Assembly: GCA_036652335.1 (NCBI GenBank)
Contig: JAVVWB010000005.1
Span: forward strand, 55,684 to 119,683
From: JAVVWB01 sp036652335
GTDB lineage: Bacteria > Synergistota > Synergistia > Synergistales > Synergistaceae
Length of the DNA stretch: 64,000 nucleotides
Direction: 5' to 3'
Both the position numbers and the translations under genes were made by a program. Under the pieces are notes generated by a model, which ran no database searches, was not told where the DNA came from, and saw only the letters and a program-made list of their open reading frames with translations. Shown one piece after another: positions 15,384 to 24,756 of this stretch. Numbering within the stretch: the first letter of the stretch is position 1; each line of letters begins with the position of its first letter.

Positions 15384-17057
15384 ATGTTAGAAGAACCAAG
15401 AAGTCTAAATTTTATTGAGGAAATTATAGCGGATGATATTGAAAATGGTAAAATTGATTCCCTGATTACACGCTTCCCACCAGAACCTAATGGATATTTA
15501 CATATTGGGCACGCAAAATCTATATGCCTAAACTTCGGTCTTGCAGAGCGCTTTAATGGAAAATGTAATTTACGTTTTGATGATACTAACCCAGCAAAAG
15601 AAGAGACTGAATATGTCGAATCAATAACTAATGATGTAAAGTGGCTAGGGTTTGAATGGGCGAGCTTAAATTATGCTTCTGATTATTTTGATCAGTTTTT
15701 TAAATGGGCAATAGAATTGATTGAAAGTGGTAAGGCTTATGTTGATGATCAATCTGCTGATGATATAAGACAAAATAGGGGGACGTTAACGTCTCCAGGA
15801 ACGGACTCACCATATAGACATCGCTCAATTGAAGAGAATTTAGATCTTTTTAAAAGAATGGCTAATGGTGAATTTGAAGAAGGCGAAAAAGTTCTTCGTG
15901 CTAAAATTGATATGTCTAGTAACAATTTGAATATGAGAGATCCAGTTATATATAGAATTCTTAAAAGAGAACACCATAGAACTGGCAACAAGTGGTGTGT
16001 CTACCCTATGTATGACTTCGCACATGGTTATGAAGACTCCATAGAAGGGGTTACACACTCAATTTGTACATTGGAATTTCAGGATCACAGACCAGTCTAC
16101 GATTGGTTCATATCAAATGTAAGTACGGTACATACGCCTCATCAGTATGAATTTGCTAGATTAAACTTGACATATACTGTCATGAGTAAGAGAAAACTCC
16201 TTGAACTTGTTTCATCAAACATTGTTTCAGGTTGGGACGATCCAAGAATGCCAACAATCTCAGGCTTCAGAAGAAGAGGATACACACCATCTTCCATACG
16301 CAGATTTTGCAAAGAGATTGGTGTCGCAAAATCAGATAGCTTGGTAGAAGTTGAGTTGTTACATCATTGCCTAAGAGAAGAATTGAATAGAACTTCTCAA
16401 CGAGCTATGGCTGTAATTGATCCCTTAAAGGTTGTCCTTGATAACTGGCCTGACGATTTTGTCGATGAGATCGAAGCAGAGAATAACCCAGAAGACGCTA
16501 ATGCTGGTTCACGTAAAATTAAAATAGGAAAAGAGATTTATATAGAAAGAACAGATTTTATGGAGGAACCTGTAAAAGGATTTTTTAGGCTCTCGCCTGG
16601 CAAGGAAGTACGTTTAAAACACGCGTATATAATTAAATATGCAAATATAATAAAAGATGAGAACGGGGAAATTAAGGAGCTACACTGTACTGTCGATATG
16701 GACAGCAGGGGCGGCAATGCTCCAGATGGACGAAAGATAAAGGGAACCTTACACTGGGTTTGGACAGTAGATGCTGTAAAATCAACAATAAATTTATACG
16801 ACAATCTTTTCCTATTGCGCAACATGAATGATATGGAAGATGGGAAAGACTACAAGGACTATCTAAATGAAAAATCCAAGGTTGTAGTAGGCAATGCATA
16901 TATTGAACCAATCCTTTCTAAAGCTGGACCTTTTGATAGATTTCAGTTTTTAAGACACGGTTATTTTTGTGCTGATCCTAATACTACGATGGAAGCCCCT
17001 GTTTTCAACTTAACCGTTTCATTAAAAGACTCGTGGAAAAAAGAACAAAATAAATAA
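15384..17057 (+). CDS. glnS: Glutaminyl-tRNA synthetase
   Basis: A 557-residue class I synthetase charging tRNA-Gln with glutamine in one step. The first signature PPEPNGYLHIGHAKSIC (HIGH) and the KMSKS-like VMSKRKL are the GlnRS forms, and RFDDTNP is the typical following motif. A two-barrel C-terminal anticodon-binding half follows. I use ATG 15384, which has GGAGG about 11 bases before it, rather than the open frame start at 15294, which lies inside the NuoH-like gene. Bacterial GlnRS is limited to part of the bacteria; its presence here with gltX and tRNA-Gln means a direct Gln-tRNA route. Confidence 0.96.
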   Translation: MLEEPRSLNFIEEIIADDIENGKIDSLITRFPPEPNGYLHIGHAKSICLNFGLAERFNGKCNLRFDDTNPAKEETEYVESITNDVKWLGFEWASLNYASDYFDQFFKWAIELIESGKAYVDDQSADDIRQNRGTLTSPGTDSPYRHRSIEENLDLFKRMANGEFEEGEKVLRAKIDMSSNNLNMRDPVIYRILKREHHRTGNKWCVYPMYDFAHGYEDSIEGVTHSICTLEFQDHRPVYDWFISNVSTVHTPHQYEFARLNLTYTVMSKRKLLELVSSNIVSGWDDPRMPTISGFRRRGYTPSSIRRFCKEIGVAKSDSLVEVELLHHCLREELNRTSQRAMAVIDPLKVVLDNWPDDFVDEIEAENNPEDANAGSRKIKIGKEIYIERTDFMEEPVKGFFRLSPGKEVRLKHAYIIKYANIIKDENGEIKELHCTVDMDSRGGNAPDGRKIKGTLHWVWTVDAVKSTINLYDNLFLLRNMNDMEDGKDYKDYLNEKSKVVVGNAYIEPILSKAGPFDRFQFLRHGYFCADPNTTMEAPVFNLTVSLKDSWKKEQNK

Positions 17058-17058
17058 T

Positions 17059-17100
17059 AACAAATTAGGGGAAAAGTTTAGCTTTTTCCCTAATTTGTTA
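17059..17100 (+). terminator. Hairpin after glnS
   Basis: A stem of about 18 pairs (AACAAATTAGGG against CCCTAATTTGTT with an inner AAAAG/CTTTT) with a short loop. It lies directly after the glnS stop. The T-run after it is broken (TATAGTGTTGTTTT), so termination may be partial. Confidence 0.7.
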
Positions 17101-17105
17101 TAGTG

Positions 17106-17134
17106 TTGTTTTATAATAAAATTTTACTTAGATA
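17106..17134 (+). promoter_or_regulatory. Candidate sigma-70 promoter for the metallo-beta-lactamase-fold gene
   Basis: TTGTTT (17106-17111) and TAGATA (17129-17134) with a 17-base spacer, about 40 bases before the gene. The -10 is imperfect. Confidence 0.45.
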
Positions 17135-17170
17135 TGTTAATACGTGAATTTTATGTTGGAGGTGACCAAT

Positions 17171-18010
17171 TTGTTGAGGATTACTATGTTGCTTGAAAAT
17201 CATATGTCGGAGCATAAATCACTAAGAGCCGAGCATGGGCTTTCAATGTATATTGAGTATAATTCTAAAAAAATTCTATTTGATTTTGGAGCAAGTGATG
17301 CAATTCAGGCAAATGCTCAAAAGCTTGGAATTAATCTCTGTGAAGTTGACTGTGCTGTATGTAGTCATGCTCATTATGACCACGCAGCAGGACTTCAATT
17401 TTTGTTAAATTCAGGGATAGTTCCACCAAGGTTAATAATTGGGGATGGCTTTTGGAATAAAAAATTTGCGTATGATGGTATAAAGTACACGTATCTTGGT
17501 GCGGGGTATGATTCTGTTGCACTAGAACATTTCAATCTAAAGTGTGATGTTCTTTCAGAAGATATGGAGAAACTTTATCCAGGTTGTTATATTTTTACTA
17601 ATTTCAATCGAATATATGATTTCGAAAAAATTCCGGAACGTTTTGTGATAGAATCAAATGAAGGTATTTTTAAAAGAGATGCATTTGTTGATGAGATTGC
17701 CTTGGTCTTTGATACACATAAAGGTCTTGTGGTGTTAGTTGGTTGTTCACACCCTGGAATACTTAATATGTTATCTACAATAATAAAACGTCTAAATAGA
17801 AAAATATATGCTGTAATTGGTGGTAGTCATTTACTAGAGGCTGATGTTGAAAGGATTAATATTTCAATTGACGTGATGAAAAGAATGGGAATAGAGATTA
17901 CTGCTTTTTCTCATTGTTCTGGTGAATTGGTTAATCAACTTCTAGAAGTACATCCAGAAATTAAAAATACGCACCTTTCGACAGGTGATGTGTTGATAAT
18001 AGAAAATTAA
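17171..18010 (+). CDS. Metallo-beta-lactamase-fold hydrolase, COG1237 type
   Basis: About 279 residues. The metal motif SHAHYDH (HxHxDH) near residue 66 binds two metal ions, with later ligands in CSHPGI and in AVIGGSHLLEAD, and the typical ending FSHCSGELV and HLSTGDVLII. The pattern fits the COG1237 group, related to the archaeal beta-ribofuranosylaminobenzene phosphate synthase-like enzymes; the true substrate is unknown here and I do not assign one. I chose the TTG at 17171 because GGAGGTGA is 5-6 bases upstream; a second TTG at 17174 is equally possible. It precedes the GntP permease by 90 bases and may be co-transcribed with it. Confidence 0.78.
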   Translation: MLRITMLLENHMSEHKSLRAEHGLSMYIEYNSKKILFDFGASDAIQANAQKLGINLCEVDCAVCSHAHYDHAAGLQFLLNSGIVPPRLIIGDGFWNKKFAYDGIKYTYLGAGYDSVALEHFNLKCDVLSEDMEKLYPGCYIFTNFNRIYDFEKIPERFVIESNEGIFKRDAFVDEIALVFDTHKGLVVLVGCSHPGILNMLSTIIKRLNRKIYAVIGGSHLLEADVERINISIDVMKRMGIEITAFSHCSGELVNQLLEVHPEIKNTHLSTGDVLIIEN

Positions 18011-18100
18011 GAAAGGATACTCAGTTGTATAGGCCTTGCGGATTTATTGTTGGTTAATATTCAAGTAACATAAACTTCTTAATAATTAGGAGGCAATATC

Positions 18101-19441
18101 ATGTCTGGTTTATTTATGTTTTCAGTCATTCTCATTGCAGTTCTAGCTATGGTGTTTGCAATTTCAAAGCTAAAACAGCATCCATTTATTGTAATGGTAG
18201 TTATTGCAATTTTAGTTGGACTTGTATGTGGGATGAAACCCGGAGAAGTAATTAATCTTGTAAAAGGTGGTTTCGGTGGAATCTTAGGTAATATAGGTAT
18301 TGTTATTTTGGCTGGTACAATAATTGGAACAATCCTTGAAAAAACTGGAGCAGCTCTTACAATGGCTAATACAATTCTTTCAATTGTTGGTAAGGAGCGT
18401 TCAGTTGCTACAATGGGAATTACTGGTTATATTACAGGTATCCCAGTTTTCTGCGATTCAGGGTTTGTCATTCTTTCTCCTATTTCAAGAGCATTGGCAG
18501 CACAGTCAAATAAATCACTTGCTGTTGTTGCTACAGCATTAAGTGGTGGTTTGTATGCAACTCACTGCTTAGTACCTCCTACACCTGGTCCTATTGCAAT
18601 GGCTGGCACACTTGGAGCTGACCTTGGACTAGTAATTATGGTTGGACTTGTTATTTCTATTCCCGCAACAATAGTTGCACTAATTTATGCAAATAAGGTC
18701 GCTTCTACAATAGATATTCCTGCAAACCCAGAATCAACAGTAGAAGAACTTATAGAAAAGTATGGTAAATTACCATCAGCCTTTCATTCATTTGCACCTA
18801 TTATTCTACCTATTGCTCTTATTGCTCTTAAATCTATCTCCGATTTTCCGTCACACCCATTCGGCGAAGCTGCTATTCAGCAGTTTTTCTCCTTTATAGG
18901 TAATCCTGTTGTTGCTCTTATTCTTGGCGTATTCCTTTCGTTTACACTTATCCCGGCATCTGAAAAGTCAAAGACTCTTAGCTGGGTAAGCGAAGGAGTA
19001 CTTAATTCAGCTTCAATCCTGGCTATTACAGGTGCTGGCGGTTCATTTGGAGCAATCCTTCAAAAATTACCAATAGCAGATGTTCTTAGCACGTCATTAC
19101 TTGGACTTGGTGTTGGTATATTCCTTCCATTTGTAATCTCAGCTCTTCTTAAGACAGCAATGGGTGCATCAACGGTTGCCATGATAGTAACATCTTCGAT
19201 GCTAGCACCAATGATGGATGCAATGGGATTTGGTTCACCTATGGCTAAAATCCTTGTCATTATGGCAATCGGAGCAGGTTCAATGACAGTTTCACATGCA
19301 AATGATTCATACTTCTGGGTTGTATCTCAATTCTCTGATATGGATACAAATCAGGCATATAAGTGTCAAACAGGTGTAACTGCTGTTATGGGTATTACGA
19401 CTATACTTGTAGTATATCTAGTCTCATTATTTGTACTCTAA
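18101..19441 (+). CDS. GntP-family gluconate/sugar-acid:proton symporter
   Basis: A 446-residue inner-membrane permease with about 12-14 helices. The GntP family segment HCLVPPTPGPIAMAGTLG near residue 155 is the family hallmark, and the C-terminal half has the repeat-like AGAGGSFGAILQKL and MTVSHANDSYFWVVSQF. Family members carry gluconate, ketogluconate, D-serine or related acids. AGGAGG lies 8 bases before the ATG. No sugar-acid kinase or dehydratase gene is nearby to tell the substrate; the preceding metallo-hydrolase gene might be a partner. Confidence 0.9.
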   Translation: MSGLFMFSVILIAVLAMVFAISKLKQHPFIVMVVIAILVGLVCGMKPGEVINLVKGGFGGILGNIGIVILAGTIIGTILEKTGAALTMANTILSIVGKERSVATMGITGYITGIPVFCDSGFVILSPISRALAAQSNKSLAVVATALSGGLYATHCLVPPTPGPIAMAGTLGADLGLVIMVGLVISIPATIVALIYANKVASTIDIPANPESTVEELIEKYGKLPSAFHSFAPIILPIALIALKSISDFPSHPFGEAAIQQFFSFIGNPVVALILGVFLSFTLIPASEKSKTLSWVSEGVLNSASILAITGAGGSFGAILQKLPIADVLSTSLLGLGVGIFLPFVISALLKTAMGASTVAMIVTSSMLAPMMDAMGFGSPMAKILVIMAIGAGSMTVSHANDSYFWVVSQFSDMDTNQAYKCQTGVTAVMGITTILVVYLVSLFVL

Positions 19442-19450
19442 TATACGAGA

Positions 19451-19482
19451 GAACGGGCATGACCTATATGTCATACCCGTTC
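19451..19482 (+). terminator. Hairpin after the GntP permease
   Basis: GAACGGG/CCCGTTC with an inner ATGAC/GTCAT, 10 bases after the gntP stop. No clean T-run, so it may act with the second hairpin at 19514-19558. Confidence 0.6.
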
Positions 19483-19513
19483 ATTCATAGACACAAGCCT
19501 ATACAACTTTAGT

Positions 19514-19558
19514 ATAAAAGAAAGGGAGTTATGGAAAACATAACTCCCTTTCTTTTAT
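19514..19558. terminator. Bidirectional terminator between gntP-type gene and gltX
   Basis: Near-perfect stem of about 20 pairs with a five-base GAAAA loop and A/T-rich ends. It serves the convergent plus-strand permease and minus-strand gltX (stop at 19560). Confidence 0.85.
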
Positions 19559-19559
19559 G

Positions 19560-20900
19560 TTAAATAAGATTAAAGTGCGTTAAACGTTTCTTAGTTTCTT
19601 CTCTTCCGAGTTGAGAAGCTACGTCAAAAACACCTGGGCTGACCTTTCGCCCTGTTAATGACCATCTAAGTGGCATGGCTAGTTCTTTCATGGTGCTACC
19701 GTTTTCTAATGCCCAATTTCTAGTAAATTCTTCCATTGCACTGTGTTCCCAAACGCTACAATCATCAATTAGTGCTTTATAGAATTTTTTAAGAATAGGT
19801 ATTCGTTCTCCGTCAATTTCTGATGCATCGTAACGTGACTTTACTACGTCAAATGAAATAAAATAATCGCTGAACTCGGCTAGTTGAATTGTTGTCTGAC
19901 CTCTACCGCCCATTGTTTTTAGTGATGATGATAGATATGAATCAGTATATTGTGAAAAATCAAGTCCAAGATTTGACCAGAAAGGTTTTATTATTTCTAA
20001 AAGTTTGGTTTTGTCCATCACTTTCATTTGTTCTTGGTTAATGTGATTAAGTTTATCGATATCTAAAACAGCGGCTTTTTTTGTAACGGAAGAAAGTTCA
20101 AATAAAGCTACAGCTTCATCTCTAGTAAAAATTTCTTCTCCATTTTTGGGAGACCAACCTAATAATGCTAGAAAATTAAATACGCCATTAGGAAGATAAC
20201 CTAAATCATGATATTCAAATACGCTGGTGGCTCCGTCTCGTTTTGAAAGCTTTTTTTTGTTTTTACCTAGAATCATAGGCAAATGAGCAAACTTGGGGGC
20301 CTTGAAGCCTAAAGCATCATAAATAAGAAGCTGTTTAGGGGTATTAATAATATGGTCTTCTCCCCTAATAACGGTGTTTATGTTCATAGTAAAGTCGTCA
20401 ATTACAACGGCATAGTTATAGGTAGGCATTCCGTCTTTTTTAATAATGACGATGTCTTTGATTGTGCCATCTTGGTTTACAGAAGCATTTTCGCTCATGA
20501 CTTCAATATGCCCATAGACCATATCATCGAATTCAATTTTTTTGCCTGCTGGCACTTTGAAGAAGATTGCCCCATCTAACTCATATGCTTGATTGTTATC
20601 AATTAAGAGCTGAGCATATTTGTTGTAGAGATCAATTCTTTCAGATTGACGATACGGACCATATTCACCTGGTTTATCTGGGCCTTCATCCCAGTCTAGA
20701 CCCATCCATTTCATACCATCCATAATAGATTGTTCATATTCAGGTGTAGACCGTTCTCTGTCTGTATCTTCGATTCTTAATACAAAAGTTCCACCGGATC
20801 TTCTTGCCCACAGCCAGTTAAAAAGTGCTGTGTGGGCACCTCCAATATGCAGTGAACCTGTAGGGCTTGGTGCAAAACGTACTCTTATTTTCTCTGTCAT
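19560..20900 (-). CDS. gltX: Glutamyl-tRNA synthetase
   Basis: A 446-residue class I synthetase attaching glutamate to tRNA-Glu. APSPTGSLHIGGAHTALFNW contains the HIGH signature, and KKLSKRDGATS is the KMSKS signature. FVLRIEDTDRERS is the standard GluRS segment, distinct from the GlnRS form in glnS. The C-terminal anticodon-binding domain is a little short (446 against about 470-490). GGAGG precedes the ATG. Because glnS is also present, this GluRS need not be the non-discriminating type, though that cannot be proved from sequence. It stands alone on the minus strand between the gntP terminator and polA. Confidence 0.95.
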   Translation of the reverse strand: MTEKIRVRFAPSPTGSLHIGGAHTALFNWLWARRSGGTFVLRIEDTDRERSTPEYEQSIMDGMKWMGLDWDEGPDKPGEYGPYRQSERIDLYNKYAQLLIDNNQAYELDGAIFFKVPAGKKIEFDDMVYGHIEVMSENASVNQDGTIKDIVIIKKDGMPTYNYAVVIDDFTMNINTVIRGEDHIINTPKQLLIYDALGFKAPKFAHLPMILGKNKKKLSKRDGATSVFEYHDLGYLPNGVFNFLALLGWSPKNGEEIFTRDEAVALFELSSVTKKAAVLDIDKLNHINQEQMKVMDKTKLLEIIKPFWSNLGLDFSQYTDSYLSSSLKTMGGRGQTTIQLAEFSDYFISFDVVKSRYDASEIDGERIPILKKFYKALIDDCSVWEHSAMEEFTRNWALENGSTMKELAMPLRWSLTGRKVSPGVFDVASQLGREETKKRLTHFNLI

Positions 20901-20938
20901 TGTTAGACCTCCAATGATCTTTGATATACAATGTGTAT

Positions 20939-20967
20939 GATATAGTTGAATAAATCTTAAAAAACAA
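20939..20967 (-). promoter_or_regulatory. Candidate sigma-70 promoter for gltX
   Basis: On the minus strand TTGTTT (20967-20962) and TATATC (20944-20939) have a 17-base spacer. It is about 40 bases before the gltX start. Confidence 0.5.
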
Positions 20968-21009
20968 GCAAGAAATATTCATTAAACAACTAACTATTAA
21001 TCTTACCAT

Positions 21010-21037
21010 TTGGCTTTAAGATATTCAACAACATAAT
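21010..21037 (+). promoter_or_regulatory. Candidate sigma-70 promoter for polA
   Basis: TTGGCT (21010-21015), 16 bases, then CATAAT (21032-21037). It is about 20 bases before the GTG start. Confidence 0.4.
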
Positions 21038-21057
21038 TTGAAAATAGGTGAATTTAT

Positions 21058-23652
21058 GTGAGAAAAAAAATAATGTTAATAGATGGGCATGGTTTAGCGT
21101 TTAGGGGCTTTTATGCTTTACCAGAAAGTTTAACAGCAAATGATGGAACTCCGACAAATGCAATTGTTGGATTTACAAATATGTTGTTCAAATGTGAAGA
21201 TACATTGGGTATGGATTCTATTGCAATATTTTTTGACCCAAAGGGTCCTACAAAACGGCATGAAATATATAAAGAATATAAGGATGGACGCAAGCCAACT
21301 CCTGAATCTTTTAAAATACAACTACCAATAATAATTGAACTCTGCAAAATGATGGGGTATCCAGTACTAATCAAAGATGGGATTGAAGCTGATGACAATA
21401 TTATTTCTACGGCTTTGTACCTATCTGAGAATGATTTTGAGGTTACAATTTTAACAGCAGATAAAGATATTCTCCAGGTAGTAAGTGATAATATAAAAGT
21501 GATGCGTCCAACGAAGGGTGTCTCAGAATTTAAAAATTACGATAAAGATTCTTTTGTTAAGGAATATAATTTCCAGCCAGCCCAAATGGCAGAATATTTA
21601 TCAATTATGGGGGATACGGTCGACAATATTCCTGGTGTGAAAGGCATAGGGGAAAAGGGAGCTAGAGAATTGGTTTCTCAATATGGAACGCTTGAAAATA
21701 TCTATGAAAAACTAGATGAATTGTCAAAAGGTAAAAGAGAAAAATTGCTCAGCGGTAGGGACTCTGCTTTTAAAAGCAGGGAACTAATAGTTCCAATCTT
21801 GATTGAACCTGTTAGACTTGAAGAACTTAAAAGGAAATCTCCACTCGTTGATCAAATAAAAGACTTATGCCAAAGCCTTGGATTAAAAAAGGTTTTATAT
21901 AGATTTGCAGAAATAAAAGAGGAAAAACAACGAGATAAAACAAAAATTGGTGTTTCTACAGTGAAAAATAAGATTAACAACCTTGATAAGTTTGATGTAG
22001 ATTTTACTCCTGTAGTAAAACAAAAAATTCCGTTTTTGGATGTAATAAAAGAAAAAGAACTTTCTTATGGACGTGTAATATCAGCAGATGGAAATGAACA
22101 ACATGTATATGTCACAAGTAGAAATGAATACTGTATACTGGATACTGACAATAATGATGAAGTTAAAAAATTGTCTGAATGGTGTAAAAACGGAATACTA
22201 TATGTGTTTGGCTTTAGAAAGAACATATTAAATAACAAAATATCTATGCCTGACGATTCTAGAATAAAAGATGTGGAAATTGCACATTACTTACTTCACC
22301 CTGATAGAGGTGGTAATGCAATAATTAAAACGATGGAAAATTTCCCAAAGGATGATTTTGAACTCTTGTTTCATCTAGTTGGACTTTGGAATTTTTTATA
22401 TCCGGAGATTATTGAACGCGGACTAAGTAAATTAATGTACGAAATTGATGTGCCTCTTTCAAGGGTATTAGCCTCTGTTCAAGAGAATGGGTTTAATGTT
22501 GATATTGAAAAATTGACTAACTTGGAGAAGGAATTAAAGAATAGAATTGAAATAATTGAAAAAGAAATTTCTGATATCGCAGGTGAAAGTATAAACCTTA
22601 ATTCTCCTAAGCAGGTTTCAGTTCTATTATTTGAAAAATTACATTTACCAACTATAAAAAAGACGTCAACAGGGTTCTCAACGGATATGAGTGTACTGGA
22701 AGATCTTTCCCGCTTGCCAGAACCGTTGTCATTAGTGCCACATAAATTGATTGAATATAGAGAAACATCAAAAATTTTAACTGGTTTTGTACATCCTTTT
22801 ATAAATATCGTAAATAATGGAGAGTGTGTGATACACTCCACTTTTGATCATCTTTCTACGGGAACCGGTAGACTTTCGAGCAGAGATCCAAATGTACAAA
22901 ATTTGCCAGTATTTGGTGAATGGGCGGTAAAATTCAGGGAGTGTTTGATCCCTTTGGAAGGTAACGTCTTTGTTGCAGCTGACTATTCTCAAATTGAATT
23001 AAGGGTTTTGGCTCATTATTCAAATGAAGAAAAGTTATTAAGTGCATTTAAAATGAATAATGACGTCCACTCTGAGACGGCCTCATGGGTTTTTGGCTTA
23101 TCACCTAAAGATATATCAATGGAGCAGAGAAGGTTTGCAAAAGTGGTAAACTTTGGTTTGTTATATGGTATGAGTGCTCATGGACTGGCTCAGAAATTAG
23201 GTATAACAAGAATAGCTGCTTCCAAAATAGTAGAAAAATATTTTAATGCTCTCCCGAAAGTGAAGTTGTATTTGAAGAATAGTATCGAGAATGCAAAAAG
23301 AAATGGCTATACAGAATCAATATTTGGGAGGATCCGTCCATTAAATGAACTGTCTACAATTGGAGGAAGAGGGAATAACCCTATAGATAGAGTGGCTGTT
23401 AATTCACCTATTCAAAGTACGGCCTCAGATATTGCCAAGATTTCTTTAATAAAATTTTATAATGAATTAACAAAAAGTAAAATAAATGCTAAAATAGTAC
23501 TTCAAGTCCACGATTCTATAGTATGTGAGTGCAAAGAGGATCAACTTAATGAGGTAAGAGGTTTGCTTGTTAAAACTATGGAAGGGGTAAATGTCTTATC
23601 AGTACCTTTGAAAGTAGAAACCAAGGTTGGTTTTTCCTTAAATGAGGTTTAA
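21058..23652 (+). CDS. polA: DNA polymerase I
   Basis: An 864-residue family A polymerase acting in repair and Okazaki fragment maturation. The N-terminal 5' nuclease domain (to about residue 290) has LIDGHGLAFRGFYAL and DKDILQ. The middle segment where the 3'-5' exonuclease should lie (about 310-470) lacks the DxE motif, so proofreading is probably absent, as in Bacillus-type Pol I. The polymerase domain has motif A DYSQIELRVLAHYS, motif B RRFAKVVNFGLLYG and motif C QVHDSIVCE. The start is GTG with AGGTGA in front. It is followed by the rpmE promoter. Confidence 0.96.
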   Translation: MRKKIMLIDGHGLAFRGFYALPESLTANDGTPTNAIVGFTNMLFKCEDTLGMDSIAIFFDPKGPTKRHEIYKEYKDGRKPTPESFKIQLPIIIELCKMMGYPVLIKDGIEADDNIISTALYLSENDFEVTILTADKDILQVVSDNIKVMRPTKGVSEFKNYDKDSFVKEYNFQPAQMAEYLSIMGDTVDNIPGVKGIGEKGARELVSQYGTLENIYEKLDELSKGKREKLLSGRDSAFKSRELIVPILIEPVRLEELKRKSPLVDQIKDLCQSLGLKKVLYRFAEIKEEKQRDKTKIGVSTVKNKINNLDKFDVDFTPVVKQKIPFLDVIKEKELSYGRVISADGNEQHVYVTSRNEYCILDTDNNDEVKKLSEWCKNGILYVFGFRKNILNNKISMPDDSRIKDVEIAHYLLHPDRGGNAIIKTMENFPKDDFELLFHLVGLWNFLYPEIIERGLSKLMYEIDVPLSRVLASVQENGFNVDIEKLTNLEKELKNRIEIIEKEISDIAGESINLNSPKQVSVLLFEKLHLPTIKKTSTGFSTDMSVLEDLSRLPEPLSLVPHKLIEYRETSKILTGFVHPFINIVNNGECVIHSTFDHLSTGTGRLSSRDPNVQNLPVFGEWAVKFRECLIPLEGNVFVAADYSQIELRVLAHYSNEEKLLSAFKMNNDVHSETASWVFGLSPKDISMEQRRFAKVVNFGLLYGMSAHGLAQKLGITRIAASKIVEKYFNALPKVKLYLKNSIENAKRNGYTESIFGRIRPLNELSTIGGRGNNPIDRVAVNSPIQSTASDIAKISLIKFYNELTKSKINAKIVLQVHDSIVCECKEDQLNEVRGLLVKTMEGVNVLSVPLKVETKVGFSLNEV

Positions 23653-23678
23653 TATTTTAAAAATATAAATATTATTCC

Positions 23679-23707
23679 TTGCGTCTTTTGCAAACGTGGA
23701 ATATAAT
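23679..23707 (+). promoter_or_regulatory. Sigma-70 promoter for rpmE
   Basis: TTGCGT (23679-23684) and a perfect TATAAT (23702-23707) with a 17-base spacer. It lies in the gap after polA and leads rpmE. Confidence 0.72.
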
Positions 23708-23755
23708 ATATCGTTGTATGTAAAACATACAAGAACATTTGGAGGTGCAACAAAG

Positions 23756-23992
23756 TTGAAGAAAGATATACATCCTAAATATGAAGTTTGCACGGTAACA
23801 TGTGCATGTGGAAACACATTTGAAACAAAGTCAACAATAGGTGATATGAGAGTTGCAGTATGCAATGCCTGCCATCCTTTCTATACAGGCAAAAAAGGCC
23901 GTGTAATAGAAGCAGGTCGTCTTGAAAAGTTCCGTCAGAAGTATGCTGGAGTTAACTACGGACAGAAGAACGTCGACGCAACTGAAGAATAA
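23756..23992 (+). CDS. rpmE: Ribosomal protein bL31 (zinc-binding form)
   Basis: A 78-residue bL31, a 50S protein bridging to the 30S. It carries cysteines in VTCACGNTF and in VCNACHPFYTG, so it is the zinc-containing (C+) type. The TTG at 23756 is chosen because GGAGGTG lies about 9 bases before it and because the protein then begins LKKDIHPKYE, the normal L31 start; the longer frame from 23696 would add 20 unrelated residues. It has its own promoter and terminator, so it is a single-gene unit. Confidence 0.95.
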   Translation: MKKDIHPKYEVCTVTCACGNTFETKSTIGDMRVAVCNACHPFYTGKKGRVIEAGRLEKFRQKYAGVNYGQKNVDATEE

Positions 23993-24004
23993 GCTTTTAA
24001 GCAT

Positions 24005-24038
24005 GAGGGGAGCGAGAAAGCTCCCCTCTTTTATTTTT
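24005..24038 (+). terminator. Intrinsic terminator after rpmE
   Basis: GAGGGGAGC/GCTCCCCTC stem with a six-base loop followed by TTTTATTTTT. It is 13 bases after the rpmE stop. Confidence 0.92.
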
Positions 24039-24063
24039 ACTGACTTGAAGGGAGGAGAAGCAT

Positions 24064-24756
24064 GTGTCTATTTTTGTTAAATTAATAGCCCATACACCTG
24101 AATCAGCAAAAATTGTTTCGGCTGCAGCTAGACTTTGCTATTCACCAACAGGAGTTGTTGATATTCTTGACAGCTTAACTGAGGATAAAATTAAGGATTT
24201 TTTAAATAAACTAAATGAAACTGGACATTTATCCCCATTTGAACATGTTTCTTTTACATTTGCTATAGAAGGTATAAGCCGAGTTGCAACACATCAGCTT
24301 GTAAGACATAGATTGGCAAGTTATTCCCAACAGAGTCAACGATATGTTGGTGTATCGGACGATACTTGCATATGCCCACCATCTATTTTGAAGAATGAAA
24401 AAGCAAAAAATATTTTTGATGAACAGGTTCAAAATGCATGGGATTCATATAATAGATTAATTGAATCTGGAATTCCAAAAGAGGATGCTAGATTTATTCT
24501 TCCACATGGTGCAGAAACGAGAATAGTTCTAACAATGAATGCTAGAGAACTTCATCATTTTTTTGCACTACGTTTGTGTCGTAGGGCACAATGGGAGATC
24601 AAAGAACTTGCTCGCCAAATGTTGATACTTGCAAGAGATGTTGCTCCTGAAATATTTGCAATAGCTGGCCCATCGTGTCTTGTAGATGGTAAGTGTAAGG
24701 AATTTCACTCTTGCGGTAGACCATACAGTAACATAACGGAATTGCTTTCAGAATGA
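24064..24756 (+). CDS. thyX: Flavin-dependent thymidylate synthase ThyX
   Basis: ThyX methylates dUMP to dTMP using FAD, NADPH and methylene-THF, releasing THF rather than DHF. The 230-residue protein carries the ThyX signature RHRLASYSQQSQRY (residues 81-94), matching RHRxxSxxxxSxRY, plus the later RELHHFFALRLCRRAQWE. The start is GTG with GGGAGGAG in front. The gene follows the rpmE terminator without a clear promoter of its own in the 25-base gap. It overlaps the DUF1385 gene by 4 bases (ATGA). Confidence 0.96.
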   Translation: MSIFVKLIAHTPESAKIVSAAARLCYSPTGVVDILDSLTEDKIKDFLNKLNETGHLSPFEHVSFTFAIEGISRVATHQLVRHRLASYSQQSQRYVGVSDDTCICPPSILKNEKAKNIFDEQVQNAWDSYNRLIESGIPKEDARFILPHGAETRIVLTMNARELHHFFALRLCRRAQWEIKELARQMLILARDVAPEIFAIAGPSCLVDGKCKEFHSCGRPYSNITELLSE

